A stretch of 64,000 nucleotides of DNA. It comes from Maricaulis sp. (lineage in GTDB: Bacteria; Pseudomonadota; Alphaproteobacteria; Caulobacterales; Maricaulaceae). The stretch is taken from positions 92,228-156,227 of the forward strand of contig NZ_JADFAJ010000007.1 in the NCBI RefSeq assembly GCF_015665295.1, in the 5' to 3' direction. Below, in pieces: positions 19,959 through 29,323 of this stretch. The position numbers were made by a program, and so were the translations under genes. Position 1 is the first letter of the stretch. Each line of letters begins with the position of its first letter. The notes beneath the pieces are model-generated. The model made no database searches. It was not told the DNA's origin and was given only the letters and a program-made list of their open reading frames with translations.

Positions 19959-21005
19959 TCACATGGCGGCGCGTTTTATATCAGGCGAACCCTCTTGGCC
20001 AGCATCGTCTGCGGTTTGCGCTGCGGCCGCTGCGGCGGCGATCTCCGCCTTGCGCTGATTGGCTTCGGCCCGCGCCTGCAGGCGCTTGCGCAGATTGGAC
20101 ACGGTCCGGCCGATCTCGTTTTTCGAGCGTTCGATCGTGTCGCCATTGGCAAAGGCGGCATAGCTGCCCATGGCCAGCTCCTTGACCAGTTTGAGCGCCG
20201 CCGGCTCGGCATTGCGGCCATCCCCGAGCGCGCCGATCTGATCGATCAGGGCTTCGGCAACCTCGGCCGCCTCGCGGCGCCCGGCGCGCATGACATGGGC
20301 CCGCAATTCGCGGGCCGCGCGCTGCAGATCGTTGACATCCAGGGCGACCGGCACCTTGCCCTCGTCCTTCTTGGACGCTTCCAGCTCGACCGAGATGACG
20401 ATGCGCATGGCGACCCGGCGCACACGTTCGCTGGTAACAGCCTCGCGCGCCTCCTTGACCCATTTCTGGGCATTATTGAGCGCCTGCTCGTCATTCTCGA
20501 CCATGGCCTTGAGGAAATTGGGCACCGCAATCGGCGGCGCGTCGGTCGAGCGTTCGGTGTCCTTGCGGCGATCCGGACCGATATAGTCCGAAGTCACGAT
20601 GAAATCCTTGCGGCCCTTGATCAGGGTCTTGACCCGCTCCTCGGCAAACATGGTCGAGAAAGGCCGCACGATGACATCATCGGCGCCACACTCGATCGCT
20701 TTGCGGATATGGCCGGTATCGCGACTCCAGGTCGTCAGCAACATGACAACGAACGGATTATTGCCCATCTCGCCACGGCGCACGGTTCGTACGAGGTGGA
20801 AGATATCGCTGTCAGTGGCACTCGACTCGGCGACGATCAGGGTCGGCGCACTGTCGGAGATTGCCGACTTGAAGTCCTTCAGTGTGGACACGCACTCGAT
20901 CTGACGGAAACCGATTTCGAACAAGGCATAGCGCGTTGTCCGCTGGTTCACGTGCACAGGATCAAACAAAAGCACGGTGGCCCGGGCGTAGTCGATTTCG
21001 GCCAT
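19959..21005 (-). CDS. Receiver-like protein with degenerate phosphorylation site
   Basis: 348 residues. Residues 8-130 follow the CheY fold: V-L-L-F-D-P (Asp15), L-I-V-A-E (59-60), L-L-T-T-W-S (Thr91) and G-A-D-D-V-I-V-R-P-F. The usual phosphoacceptor Asp is replaced by Glu60 and the invariant Lys by Arg114, so normal phosphorylation is unlikely and a fixed state is possible. The C-terminal ~200 residues are helical and charged, with an Ala-rich end, and match nothing I can name. The gene sits between tpiA and secG on the same strand. Confidence 0.75.
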   Translation of the reverse strand: MAEIDYARATVLLFDPVHVNQRTTRYALFEIGFRQIECVSTLKDFKSAISDSAPTLIVAESSATDSDIFHLVRTVRRGEMGNNPFVVMLLTTWSRDTGHIRKAIECGADDVIVRPFSTMFAEERVKTLIKGRKDFIVTSDYIGPDRRKDTERSTDAPPIAVPNFLKAMVENDEQALNNAQKWVKEAREAVTSERVRRVAMRIVISVELEASKKDEGKVPVALDVNDLQRAARELRAHVMRAGRREAAEVAEALIDQIGALGDGRNAEPAALKLVKELAMGSYAAFANGDTIERSKNEIGRTVSNLRKRLQARAEANQRKAEIAAAAAAAQTADDAGQEGSPDIKRAAM

Positions 21006-21078
21006 ACTCAATGGAGCTCCAGCGACGGCGAATGACGAGTTCAGCGTTGGAGTGTCCCGCAAATAGGTTTCGATCCAC

Positions 21079-21828
21079 TTACCGCACTAGTTCGCTTTTG
21101 AGGCTTGCCGCCTTGATTATGGCTGCAAAATCAGTCGCGTTGAGGCTTGCCCCCCCGACGAGGGCGCCATCGACATCGGCCAGTCCAAGCAGGTCGGAAG
21201 CATTGTCCGGCTTCACCGAACCGCCATAAAGAATACAGGTAGTTAGCGGGTCTGGCAGGCGCTCCCGCAAGGCCGCATGCATGCGCGCCACATCATTGAT
21301 CGAGGCGGTCAATCCGGTCCCGATCGCCCATACAGGCTCATACGCTATGACCAAATCCACCCCGGTCTGATTTTGCGGCAGGGAGGCGGCCAATTGGCGC
21401 GCCACGACCTCAACCTCGCGCCCCGCCTCGCGTTCGGCGCGGGTTTCGCCAACACAGATCACCGGCACAAGCCCGGCCGCCAGGGCGGCATCGGCCTTGG
21501 CGCGGACATCGGCGTCGCTTTCGCCATGATCCGCACGGCGCTCGGAATGCCCGACGATCACGTGGGACGCGCCGGCATCGCGCAACATGTCAGCCGATAC
21601 ATCGCCGGTATGGGCGCCGCTGCGAGCGGCATGACAATCCTGCCCCCCGATGCGAATCGCCGTCCCCTCGCAGGCCCGGGCGGCCTGGTGCACGAGGGTC
21701 GAAGGCGGACAGACCAGCACGGTTGCCGGGCTTTGCGCCGCGACCGGCGCAATCTCGGAGAAAAAGCCGAGTGCTCCCGTGAGCCCGTGCATTTTCCAGT
21801 TTCCCGCGATGAGTGTCTGGCGTGTCAT
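21079..21828 (-). CDS. tpiA: Triosephosphate isomerase
   Basis: 249 residues, normal length. G-N-W-K-M-H near the N-terminus supplies the catalytic Lys, V-I-V-G-H-S-E-R-R the catalytic His, and I-A-Y-E-P-V-W-A-I-G-T-G the catalytic Glu and mobile loop. It interconverts dihydroxyacetone phosphate and glyceraldehyde 3-phosphate. It is divergent from ppiD, with a 175-bp shared upstream region. Confidence 0.98.
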   Translation of the reverse strand: MTRQTLIAGNWKMHGLTGALGFFSEIAPVAAQSPATVLVCPPSTLVHQAARACEGTAIRIGGQDCHAARSGAHTGDVSADMLRDAGASHVIVGHSERRADHGESDADVRAKADAALAAGLVPVICVGETRAEREAGREVEVVARQLAASLPQNQTGVDLVIAYEPVWAIGTGLTASINDVARMHAALRERLPDPLTTCILYGGSVKPDNASDLLGLADVDGALVGGASLNATDFAAIIKAASLKSELVR

Positions 21829-22003
21829 CTTGCCTCCCCGACCGGCCCGTCCTGACCCCTGATGAGGCGGAAGGAGTAATGATCAAATCGGGCATCGGCA
21901 ACGGTGCGAAGCCACAATCGCAGGACAACCGCCCCTCGCGCTTGCGAGGCCCATAGCGCGCCGTTACCTTCCGCGCCACGTTTCCAAAAGGCATTTCGGT
22001 CTC

Positions 22004-23935
22004 ATGCTGTCCAATTTCCGGTCCTTCGCCCAGTCGCCTCTCGCGCTCATCATCATCGTCCTGCTGGTCCTGGCCTTTGCCATGACCGGAGCCGGCGGCA
22101 TCTTCACCGGCAGCGGCACCGCCGTCGTCGTGGTCGGCAATGAGCAGGTCAGCCAACGCGAACTGGCCACGGCCTTCGAACGCGAAGTGACACGCCTGCA
22201 GCAGCAGAATCCGGACATCACGCGCGAGATGGCGCGCGAGGAAGGCGTTGCCAGCCAGGTCCTGCAACAACAGATCACCTTTGCCGCTCTCGCCGCCCGG
22301 GCCCATGACCTCGGACTGGAAATCTCGGACGCCGCAATTGTTCGTGAGGCCGCGGAGATTCCGGCATTCCGCAATCCGGTCACCGAACGCTTCGACCCGG
22401 ACACGATGCGCTCGGCCCTGCAGCGGGTCGGGATTACGGAAGACCAGTTTGCCAATGACATCGAAGGCGATCTGCTGCGCACACAGCTGATCCGCACGCT
22501 GGCCGGCCTTGCCGATGTGCCGGACCAGATTGCCGCAACGCGCTATCTTGTCGCCCAGGAGCAGCGCCGTATGTCGGCGCTCATTCTCGACGCCTCGACG
22601 GCCGACGAGATTGCCGATCCAACCGAAGCGGAATTGCAGGCATTCGTCGCCGAGACTCCGGGACAGAATGGCCAGCCGCTCTTCACCCGCCCGGAATTCC
22701 GCGGCATCACCCTGGTCCGCTTCCAGCTCGATGATTTCATCCGCGATGTCGCCATCGACGAGACGGTGCTGCGCGAGACGTATGACTACCAGGTCGAGAC
22801 CAACCAGATCGGAACGCCTGCCCTGCGCAGCTTCACCCAACTGACTACACCGGATCAGGCCAGCGCCGAGGCCGCTGCAGATCGTCTCGCAAACGGCGAG
22901 ACGCCGCAGGCCGTCGCCCTCGACCTCGGCCTCGAGACACCGCTGGTGCAGGACAATGTCCAGCGCCATGAAGTGCCGGACACCCAGCTGGCCGATACGA
23001 TTTTCGCCATGACCCAGGACGAAACCCGCGCGGTCGAGGGGCGTTTCGGATGGAGCGCGGTCGTTGTCACCTTCGCGGAAGACGCCACCATCCCGAGCTT
23101 TGAGGACGAGCGCGAGGCCCTGCAGGCCGAAGCTGCGCGGGCCCAGGCGATGGATGACATGTATGCCGCCATCTCGGCTTTCGAAGCGGCCCGTGCCGAT
23201 GGCGCCTCGCTGGAAGCGGCCGCCGAAAGCACCGGCACGCCGCTGGAGATTTTCCAGCCACTGGCCCAGAACTCCTTTGACGAGAGCCTGCAGTTTGACC
23301 CGGAGCGTTACCAGTCGCTGGCTCCGGAAATCCTGCCGGTCGCCTTCGAACAGGTCGAGGGTTTTGCCATCGATCTGCGCTCTTACAACGAGACGGATTT
23401 CTTCACCTTGCGGGTCGACACGATCGTGCCGAGCCGACCGTTCGAACTCGACGAAGTGCGCGAGCAGGCTGAAAACCGCTGGCGCGCCATCCAGGTCGAC
23501 ACGCAGCTTCAGGCCCGTGCCGAGGATGCACTCGCACAACTCGAAGCCGGTGACGACCTCGAACTCGTTTCACTGACCGCCGGCGGCCGCACAGAGAGCT
23601 CAACCCTCATTCGTGGCCAGACTGCAGGCGGCTTCACCCGCGCTGCGGTGTCGGCAGCCTTCACGATGTCGCCGGGCGAGTACCAGTTGCTGCCGGTTGC
23701 GGAAGGCCGCTATCTCATCCTCACGGTCGACGAAATCCTGCCTGCCAATATCGCGACCGCACCGGCAGCTGACCTGGCGGGGATCGAGCGCGACCTGTCG
23801 GATGAACTCGGCAATGACGTGATTTTCGCGACCCGGGAATTCCTGCTGCGCGACTATGGCATTACCGATGCGTCGATCGACAACCGTCTCTATTCGCTGG
23901 CCATCGGCGAGACTGATCCCAGCTCGCCACAATGA
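22004..23935 (+). CDS. ppiD: Periplasmic peptidyl-prolyl isomerase/chaperone PpiD (SurA-N type)
   Basis: 643 residues. A short cytoplasmic start is followed by one TM helix (about 13-33), then a SurA_N-like chaperone region (V-S-Q-R-E-L-A-T-A-F-E...). A parvulin-like segment lies near residues 270-345 and a long C-terminal helical and beta region follows. PpiD helps newly exported outer membrane proteins fold at the Sec exit. The parvulin segment shows little of the standard catalytic pattern, so it may act mainly as a chaperone. Its stop overlaps the trpE start (ATGA). Confidence 0.88.
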   Translation: MLSNFRSFAQSPLALIIIVLLVLAFAMTGAGGIFTGSGTAVVVVGNEQVSQRELATAFEREVTRLQQQNPDITREMAREEGVASQVLQQQITFAALAARAHDLGLEISDAAIVREAAEIPAFRNPVTERFDPDTMRSALQRVGITEDQFANDIEGDLLRTQLIRTLAGLADVPDQIAATRYLVAQEQRRMSALILDASTADEIADPTEAELQAFVAETPGQNGQPLFTRPEFRGITLVRFQLDDFIRDVAIDETVLRETYDYQVETNQIGTPALRSFTQLTTPDQASAEAAADRLANGETPQAVALDLGLETPLVQDNVQRHEVPDTQLADTIFAMTQDETRAVEGRFGWSAVVVTFAEDATIPSFEDEREALQAEAARAQAMDDMYAAISAFEAARADGASLEAAAESTGTPLEIFQPLAQNSFDESLQFDPERYQSLAPEILPVAFEQVEGFAIDLRSYNETDFFTLRVDTIVPSRPFELDEVREQAENRWRAIQVDTQLQARAEDALAQLEAGDDLELVSLTAGGRTESSTLIRGQTAGGFTRAAVSAAFTMSPGEYQLLPVAEGRYLILTVDEILPANIATAPAADLAGIERDLSDELGNDVIFATREFLLRDYGITDASIDNRLYSLAIGETDPSSPQ

Positions 23936-25428
23936 CGCCGCACGCGCCGATCTCGCCTGACTTTGCGACGGTCGCCGCGCGTCTGGAGCGCGGTGAGACC
24001 TGTGTCATCCAGGCCCGGCGTGTCGACGACCTGCTGACGCCGGTGGCCGCCTATCTTCGGCTGGCGGCGGACCAGGCCAATACCTTCCTGCTCGAATCAG
24101 TCGAGGGCGGCGCCTGGCGCGGCCGATACTCGGCGATCGGGCTCGATCCGGACCTGATGTGGCAATGCCGCGATGGCGTCGCCAGCGAGGCACGTGGCAT
24201 GGATGTCGCGACGCGCCACTTCACGCCGATCGGTACCGACCCGATGACCGCCCTGCGCGACGTGATCGAGGCCGCCCACTGCCCCCTGCCCGATGACGCA
24301 CCGCCGCTGGCCTCCGGCCTGTTCGGCTATGTCGGCTATGACATGGTGCGCTATCTCGAGCGCCTGCCCGCAGGCGCCGCGCCGGATCCGCTCGACCTGC
24401 CGGAATCAATCCTGCTGCGGCCGCAGACCATGGTCGTCTTCGACGCGCTGAAGCAGGAAATCCAGGTCTATTGCCCGGTCCGCCCGGGCGAGTATTCCGC
24501 CCGCGAAGCCTATGATGCCGCCGTCGAGCGCCTGCAGACAACCCTGCAAAAACTGGCCGGCGTCACGCCCGAGCAAACGCCGCCGGTCGGCCGGCTCGGC
24601 ACGCGTCAGTCCAATCAGAGCGAGGACGCCTACCGCCAGGCCGTGGACGCGGCGCGTGCCTATATCCGCGCCGGCGACGCCTTTCAGGTTGTGCCCAGCC
24701 AGCGTTTCTCGGCCGATTATCCGGCCGACCCGTTCTGGCTCTATCGCTCGCTGCGACGCCTCAACCCCTCGCCCTTCCTCTTCTTTTTCCGCTTTGACGG
24801 GTTTGAAGTGGTGGGATCGAGCCCGGAGATCCTGGTCCGGCTGCGCGATGATGTCGTGACGATCCGCCCGATTGCCGGCACCCGCCCGCGCGGTCGCACG
24901 CCAGCCGAGGACGACGCCTTGGAAGCGGACTTGCTGGCCGACCCCAAGGAACGTTCGGAACACCTGATGCTGCTCGATCTTGGGCGCAATGATGTCGGCC
25001 GGATCGCAAAACCGGGCAGTGTCCGCATCACCGCGCGCGAGATCGTCGAGCGCTACAGCCATGTCATGCACATCGTCTCCAATGTCGAGGGCGATCTGGC
25101 GGCGCAGGAAGATGTCGTCTCGGCCCTGTTCGCCGGTTTTCCGGCCGGGACCGTGTCCGGCGCCCCGAAAGTGCGGGCCATGGAAATCATCGACGAGCTC
25201 GAACCGCATCGTCGCGGTGTCTATGCCGGCGCCGTCGGCTATTTCAGCGCCGATGGCGGGATGGATACGGCGATCGCATTGCGCACGGCGGTGTTCAAGG
25301 ATGGCCGGATGCATGTCCAGGCGGGTGCCGGCGTCGTGCTTGACAGTGATCCGGAGTCGGAACGTGTCGAGACGGTCAACAAGGCAGAAGCCCTGTTCCG
25401 TGCGGCGAGTGATTCACTCGGCCACTGA
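23932..25428 (+). CDS. trpE: Anthranilate synthase component I
   Basis: 498 residues. The chorismate-binding domain fills the C-terminal half: I-A-G-T-R-P-R-G-R-T, L-L-D-L-G-R-N-D-V-G-R and P-A-G-T-V-S-G-A-P-K-V-R-A. The N-terminal part has the L-L-E-S-V-E-G-G Trp-feedback element (Ser in L-L-E-S). It forms anthranilate from chorismate with TrpG. It is translationally coupled to ppiD by a 4-base overlap, a common arrangement in alphaproteobacteria. TrpG is separated from it by a convergent gene. Confidence 0.97.
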   Translation: MTPHAPISPDFATVAARLERGETCVIQARRVDDLLTPVAAYLRLAADQANTFLLESVEGGAWRGRYSAIGLDPDLMWQCRDGVASEARGMDVATRHFTPIGTDPMTALRDVIEAAHCPLPDDAPPLASGLFGYVGYDMVRYLERLPAGAAPDPLDLPESILLRPQTMVVFDALKQEIQVYCPVRPGEYSAREAYDAAVERLQTTLQKLAGVTPEQTPPVGRLGTRQSNQSEDAYRQAVDAARAYIRAGDAFQVVPSQRFSADYPADPFWLYRSLRRLNPSPFLFFFRFDGFEVVGSSPEILVRLRDDVVTIRPIAGTRPRGRTPAEDDALEADLLADPKERSEHLMLLDLGRNDVGRIAKPGSVRITAREIVERYSHVMHIVSNVEGDLAAQEDVVSALFAGFPAGTVSGAPKVRAMEIIDELEPHRRGVYAGAVGYFSADGGMDTAIALRTAVFKDGRMHVQAGAGVVLDSDPESERVETVNKAEALFRAASDSLGH

Positions 25429-25429
25429 T

Positions 25430-26461
25430 CTATTCAGACAGTGACGCCTGCAGGCCGGGCTCGGCCATGTGAAGCTGGTCCGCCAGCTCACCGGCCGTGA
25501 CAAAGTCGAGGTCCGAGCGCCCCGGTTCGGCCAGCCAGGCCTCCAGAGTTTCCAGCGTCAGCGTGTGTGGATGTCCGATCACAACGGCGAACCCGTTCTC
25601 GCGGGCGAGCGCGACGGCCTCGTCGAGACGCGCCCGGATGGAAACCGTATCGAGATCGTGATCCAGGAAGATATCGCGCTCGATCGATCGCAGACCCAGA
25701 CCGGACGCGACTGCCCCGCCGCGGCTCGCCGCCGTCGTCAGGCTGTCGAGGAAGAGCGGATTCTCATGGCTGATCGCCGCGAGCGCGACGCGCAGGGCGC
25801 GCGGGTCGGCGGTAAAACGGCTGCCCATGTGATTGTTGAGGCCGATCGCGCCCGGCACCTGTGCCATCGCCCAGCGCATGCGCGCCTGCAGGTCGGCATC
25901 GCTGAGCCCGATCCGCAGGGCATTGGGCCCCGGATCGGCCAGACCAACCGGCTCCATCGGCATGTGAAGCAGGACGTCATGTCCGCTGGCCCGGGCCCGC
26001 ACGGCGAGCGGCCCAGACGCTTCGGCATAGGGCAGGATGGCCAGGGTGAGTCGAACCGGCAGCGCAATGACACGCTCGGCGGCAGCAACATCCAGCCCGG
26101 CATCATCGATCACCAGGACAATTTGCGGGCGCCGCCTCGGGTCCGTTGAAGGCACTGCGGATTCGGGGAGGACCGGGCTCATATTTGATGAAGCCACATC
26201 AATCGGTGTCGCCAGCGCGGCGGTTTGTCCGCCGACCACGGGCAAATCGAGCGAATCAAAGTTGCGGGCGCGGCTGACCCGCACGCCCTGATGCTGGGCC
26301 GGGGCGTCGGCGGACGCCATGGCCGGCATCGGAAAACCGCCCTTGCTTGCGATCGAAAAGACAATTGCGCCAAGCAGATAAGCGGCAGCCGCCAACGCAC
26401 CGGCCAAAGCCGGAATGGCGGAGTGGCGCGCCTTGAGCGGTGTCGGGGAAAGTCGGGTCAT
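25430..26461 (-). CDS. Divergent polysaccharide deacetylase family protein (YibQ/DUF610)
   Basis: 343 residues: N-terminal membrane anchor (about 18-40, L-A-A-A-A-Y-L-L-G-A-I-V-F), a low-complexity periplasmic stretch, then a divergent polysaccharide deacetylase domain from about residue 112. Visible are I-V-L-V-I-D-D-A-G, L-P-V-R-L-T-L-A-I-L-P-Y-A, H-D-V-L-L-H-M-P-M-E-P and G-A-I-G-L-N-N-H-M-G-S-R-F. The family is thought to act on cell envelope polysaccharide; substrate unknown. A perfect CtrA-type box lies 24 bp upstream of its start, so cell-cycle control is possible. It is convergent with trpE and divergent from trpG. Confidence 0.88.
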   Translation of the reverse strand: MTRLSPTPLKARHSAIPALAGALAAAAYLLGAIVFSIASKGGFPMPAMASADAPAQHQGVRVSRARNFDSLDLPVVGGQTAALATPIDVASSNMSPVLPESAVPSTDPRRRPQIVLVIDDAGLDVAAAERVIALPVRLTLAILPYAEASGPLAVRARASGHDVLLHMPMEPVGLADPGPNALRIGLSDADLQARMRWAMAQVPGAIGLNNHMGSRFTADPRALRVALAAISHENPLFLDSLTTAASRGGAVASGLGLRSIERDIFLDHDLDTVSIRARLDEAVALARENGFAVVIGHPHTLTLETLEAWLAEPGRSDLDFVTAGELADQLHMAEPGLQASLSE

Positions 26462-26484
26462 GACACCAGCTCGCGCGAGCCTGG

Positions 26485-26499
26485 TTAATCAGGCGTTAA
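26485..26499. promoter_or_regulatory. Perfect CtrA-type box (TTAA-N7-TTAA)
   Basis: TTAATCAGGCGTTAA lies in the 99-bp divergent region between the deacetylase gene (start 26461) and trpG (start 26561). It exactly matches the consensus of the alphaproteobacterial cell-cycle regulator CtrA. Its position, 24 bp from the deacetylase ATG, suits regulation of that gene more than of trpG. Confidence 0.6.
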
Positions 26500-26560
26500 T
26501 GCGCTTGCGGGATTGGCGAAACCGGGTCCGGCGACTAGCTTTTCCGGCAAGGAGAGCCGC

Positions 26561-27151
26561 ATGCTGCTGATCATCGACAATTACGACAGCTTCACCTTCA
26601 ACCTGGTCCACTATTTCCAGGAATTGGGGGCACGGACCAAGGTCGTGCGCAATGACGCTTTGAGTGTGGCTGAAGCGCTGGCGCTGAAGCCGAGCGGAAT
26701 TGTGCTTTCGCCCGGCCCGTGCGCGCCTGACAAGGCCGGTATCTGCCTCGATCTCATCGCCACGGCACCGGATGATCTGCCCATTCTGGGTGTCTGCCTG
26801 GGTCACCAGTCGATCGGACAGGCGTTCGGCGGTGAAGTGATCTCGGCCAAGACCATCATGCACGGCAAAACAAGCCCGGTGGCGCATGACGGGACCGGGC
26901 TGTTTGCCGGACTTCCCAGCCCGTTCACGGCCACGCGCTATCATTCCCTTGCGGTGCGCCCGGAAAGCCTGCCCGACATGCTGGTCGCCACCGCCCATAC
27001 CGCCGATGGCGAGATCATGGGGCTGGCGCACCGGACCCGGCCGGTCCATGGCGTCCAGTTCCATCCGGAATCGATCGCCTCGGAGCACGGCCACGCCCTG
27101 CTGGCCAACTTCCTCGACCTCACCGGCCTGCCCCGCGCCCGGGCGGCCTGA
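26561..27151 (+). CDS. trpG: Anthranilate synthase component II (glutamine amidotransferase)
   Basis: 196 residues of the class I amidotransferase family. [11 protein letters not shown] starts the protein, G-V-C-L-G-H-Q holds the nucleophile Cys, and G-V-Q-F-H-P-E-S-I the His-Glu pair. It supplies ammonia from glutamine to TrpE. AAGGAGAG lies eight bases before the ATG. The family overlaps with PabA, but the trpD-trpC context supports TrpG. Confidence 0.95.
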   Translation: MLLIIDNYDSFTFNLVHYFQELGARTKVVRNDALSVAEALALKPSGIVLSPGPCAPDKAGICLDLIATAPDDLPILGVCLGHQSIGQAFGGEVISAKTIMHGKTSPVAHDGTGLFAGLPSPFTATRYHSLAVRPESLPDMLVATAHTADGEIMGLAHRTRPVHGVQFHPESIASEHGHALLANFLDLTGLPRARAA

Positions 27152-27447
27152 GACAAACCGCCGCCCGAGAGCGTTGAATTGCCCGCAGCCTCGCGCTACG
27201 TCCCGGGGGTTCGCTTTGTTCAACCCGGTGACAGGTATGCCGTCTTCGACCGTTTCATGTTCGTCTTTCCCGGCCCGTGCGGTCGGCCCGGCCGGCATGG
27301 CGCAGGCGACGCGCGTTCGATACGCTCAGCCGGACCGCCGATGGCGCGGCACCCGTCGATGGCGCATGACCGCCTCCTGACGGCCCCCGGGCTGATGGCC
27401 GACCGGCTTTGGGCCGGACTTGAATATAGCTGGCGAAACGACTGACA
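27152..27447 (+). other. Intergenic stretch trpG-trpD, with a possible short leader peptide
   Basis: 296 bp, GC-rich. At 27395-27445 there is a 16-codon reading frame (ATG to TGA) containing two Trp codons (M-A-D-R-L-W-A-G-L-E-Y-S-W-R-N-D). It ends two bases before the trpD ATG. A hairpin with arms CCGGC and GCCGG overlaps it. trpD has no obvious Shine-Dalgarno, so coupling to this frame is possible. No convincing promoter or intrinsic terminator was seen. Confidence 0.3.
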
Positions 27448-28467
27448 ATGCAAAACATTTCCTTGTGCCTCAACGCTTTCTCGCGCGGCAGTTATCCTGA
27501 GGACGCCGCCATTGCGGGTGCCTTTGACGAGCTCATGTCCGGCGATGTTGCCGATGCCGCGATCGGTGGTTTTCTGATCGGCCTCGCCGCGCTTGGCGAA
27601 CGCCCGGTCGACATCGCGGCCGGCGCCCGTGCCATGCGCAGCCGGATGACACGGATCACCGCGCCGGAAGGCGCGATCGACACCTGCGGTACCGGCGGCG
27701 ACGGCAAGGGCGCGTGGAACATCTCCACCGCTGCGGCCATTATCGCGGCCGGCGCCGGTGCCATTGTCGCCAAGCATGGCAATCGCGCCGCCTCGTCGAA
27801 ATCCGGATCGTCCGACGTCCTCGCCCAGCTTGGCGTCAGACTTGATTGCCCGCCGCAAGCTGTGGAGCGGGCCCTCACCGAGGCCCGCGTCGGCTTTCTC
27901 TTCGCACCGGCGCACCACGCAGCGGTCCGCCATGTCGGTCCGGCCCGGCAGACGCTTGGCGTACGCACCGTGTTCAACCTGCTTGGCCCCCTGTCCAACC
28001 CGGCTGGTGTCAAACGGCAATTGCTCGGCGTTTATGACAGGCGCTGGCTCGTGCCGATGGCCGAGGCGCTGCGCAATCTGGGCTGCGAACACGCCCTCCT
28101 GATGTGCGGCGAGGACGGGATGGACGAGTTGACGACAACCGGTCGCTCCCACATCGCGGAGCTGCGTGATGGCGAAATCCGTGAATACAGCTTCCACCCG
28201 GAAGAAGCCGGCCTGCCGCTCGCATCCGCCGAAGCCCTGCAAGGCGGCTCGCCGCAGCTCAATGCCCAGGCCATTCGCGACCTGCTCGACGGTGCATCCG
28301 GTGCCTTCCGCGACATTGCCGCGCTCAATGCCGGCGCAGCCCTCCTGCTTGCCGGACGAGCCGACAGCATTGCCGCCGGCACGCGGCTTGCCGAGGCCGC
28401 CATCGATGACGGCTCGGCGAAGGCCGCGCTCGCGCGCATGGTCGCCATCTCGCACGCGGAGGCCTGA
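27448..28467 (+). CDS. trpD: Anthranilate phosphoribosyltransferase
   Basis: 339 residues, normal length. The phosphoribosyl-diphosphate site D-T-C-G-T-G-G-D (near 75-82), K-H-G-N-R-A-A-S-S-K-S-G-S-S-D and T-V-F-N-L-L-G-P-L-S-N-P are all visible. It joins anthranilate to PRPP in tryptophan synthesis. It ends 3 bp before trpC. The TATAGCTGGCG region upstream lacks a good ribosome binding site. Confidence 0.97.
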   Translation: MQNISLCLNAFSRGSYPEDAAIAGAFDELMSGDVADAAIGGFLIGLAALGERPVDIAAGARAMRSRMTRITAPEGAIDTCGTGGDGKGAWNISTAAAIIAAGAGAIVAKHGNRAASSKSGSSDVLAQLGVRLDCPPQAVERALTEARVGFLFAPAHHAAVRHVGPARQTLGVRTVFNLLGPLSNPAGVKRQLLGVYDRRWLVPMAEALRNLGCEHALLMCGEDGMDELTTTGRSHIAELRDGEIREYSFHPEEAGLPLASAEALQGGSPQLNAQAIRDLLDGASGAFRDIAALNAGAALLLAGRADSIAAGTRLAEAAIDDGSAKAALARMVAISHAEA

Positions 28468-28470
28468 TCC

Positions 28471-29277
28471 ATGACCGGTATTCCCGACACGCTGGCCCGG
28501 ATCGGCGCTTACAAGCGCGACCATATCGAGGCCTGCAAGCAGGCGCGGCCCTATGCCGACATTGCCGCCGCTGCACGTGATGCCGCGCCGGTCCGAGGTT
28601 TCGCTGCCGCGCTTTCTGCGGCGCCCGATAGTCTCGGCCTGATCGCCGAGATCAAGAAGGCGAGCCCTTCGAAAGGACTGATCCGCGCCGATTTCGATCC
28701 GCCCGCCCTCGCCCGGGCCTACGAGCTGGGCGGCGCGACCTGCCTGTCCGTCCTGACCGACACGCCAAGCTTCCAGGGTGCCGATCATTTCCTCACCGAG
28801 GCTCGCGCCGCGGTCTCCCTGCCGGCCCTGCGCAAGGACTTCATGTATGACCGCTATCAGGTCGCCGAAGCCCGCCTGCTTGGTGCGGACGCCATCCTGG
28901 TCATCATGGCCGCCGTCGACGATGACACGGCCCGCGCGCTGATCGAGGAGGCGGCGCAGTGGTCGCTCGACGTGTTGGTCGAAGTGCATGACGCGCCGGA
29001 AATGGAACGGGCGCTGGCCCTGGATGCACCACTCCTGGGCGTCAACAATCGCAATCTGCGGACATTCGAGACATCACTGGACACATTCGATGCCCTTGCG
29101 CCCATGGTCGGTGACGACCGCCTGCTTGTCGCGGAAAGCGGGATATTCACCGCCGATGACGCGCGACGCCTGAAGCAGGCCGGTGCGCGCGCCCTCCTCG
29201 TCGGCGAAAGCCTGATGCGGCAGCACGATGTCACCGCCGCGACCCGAGCCCTCATGGGTCGATCGGCCGCCGCTTGA
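28471..29277 (+). CDS. trpC: Indole-3-glycerol phosphate synthase
   Basis: 268 residues of the TIM-barrel IGPS family: [13 protein letters not shown] (catalytic Lys), [21 protein letters not shown] and L-V-A-E-S-G-I. It forms indole-3-glycerol phosphate in tryptophan synthesis and is not fused to TrpF. Its stop codon lies inside the TTGACG -35 element of the predicted lexA promoter. Confidence 0.97.
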   Translation: MTGIPDTLARIGAYKRDHIEACKQARPYADIAAAARDAAPVRGFAAALSAAPDSLGLIAEIKKASPSKGLIRADFDPPALARAYELGGATCLSVLTDTPSFQGADHFLTEARAAVSLPALRKDFMYDRYQVAEARLLGADAILVIMAAVDDDTARALIEEAAQWSLDVLVEVHDAPEMERALALDAPLLGVNNRNLRTFETSLDTFDALAPMVGDDRLLVAESGIFTADDARRLKQAGARALLVGESLMRQHDVTAATRALMGRSAAA

Positions 29278-29302
29278 CGCGTTTTCAGAACACTTGTAGA
29301 AC
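29274..29302 (+). promoter_or_regulatory. lexA promoter with SOS box 1 overlapping the -10
   Basis: TTGACGC (29274-29280) and TGTAGAAC (29295-29302) are spaced 14 bases apart, matching the alphaproteobacterial housekeeping pattern TTGACGS...GCTANAWC. A perfect SOS box GAAC-N7-GAAC covers 29288-29302. Its right half-site is the end of the -10 element, so bound LexA would block RNA polymerase. Confidence 0.8.
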
Positions 29303-29323
29303 AAACCCACCTATTCATGATTT

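Noticed and set aside
21879..21956. 25-codon frame (M-I-K-S-G-I-G-N...) after an AAGGAG in the tpiA-ppiD gap
   Set aside because: The AAGGAG is only two bases from the ATG, too close to work well, and the peptide is Arg/Pro/Gln-rich without a TM segment or motif.
21590..23539. 649-codon open frame opposite ppiD
   Set aside because: Antisense to ppiD and overlapping tpiA; no ribosome binding site and no domain.
27179..27445. 88-codon frame with a TTG start between trpG and trpD
   Set aside because: No ribosome binding site, Arg/Pro/Gly-rich shadow-like composition, no family resemblance. Only its last 16 codons are kept as a weak leader candidate.
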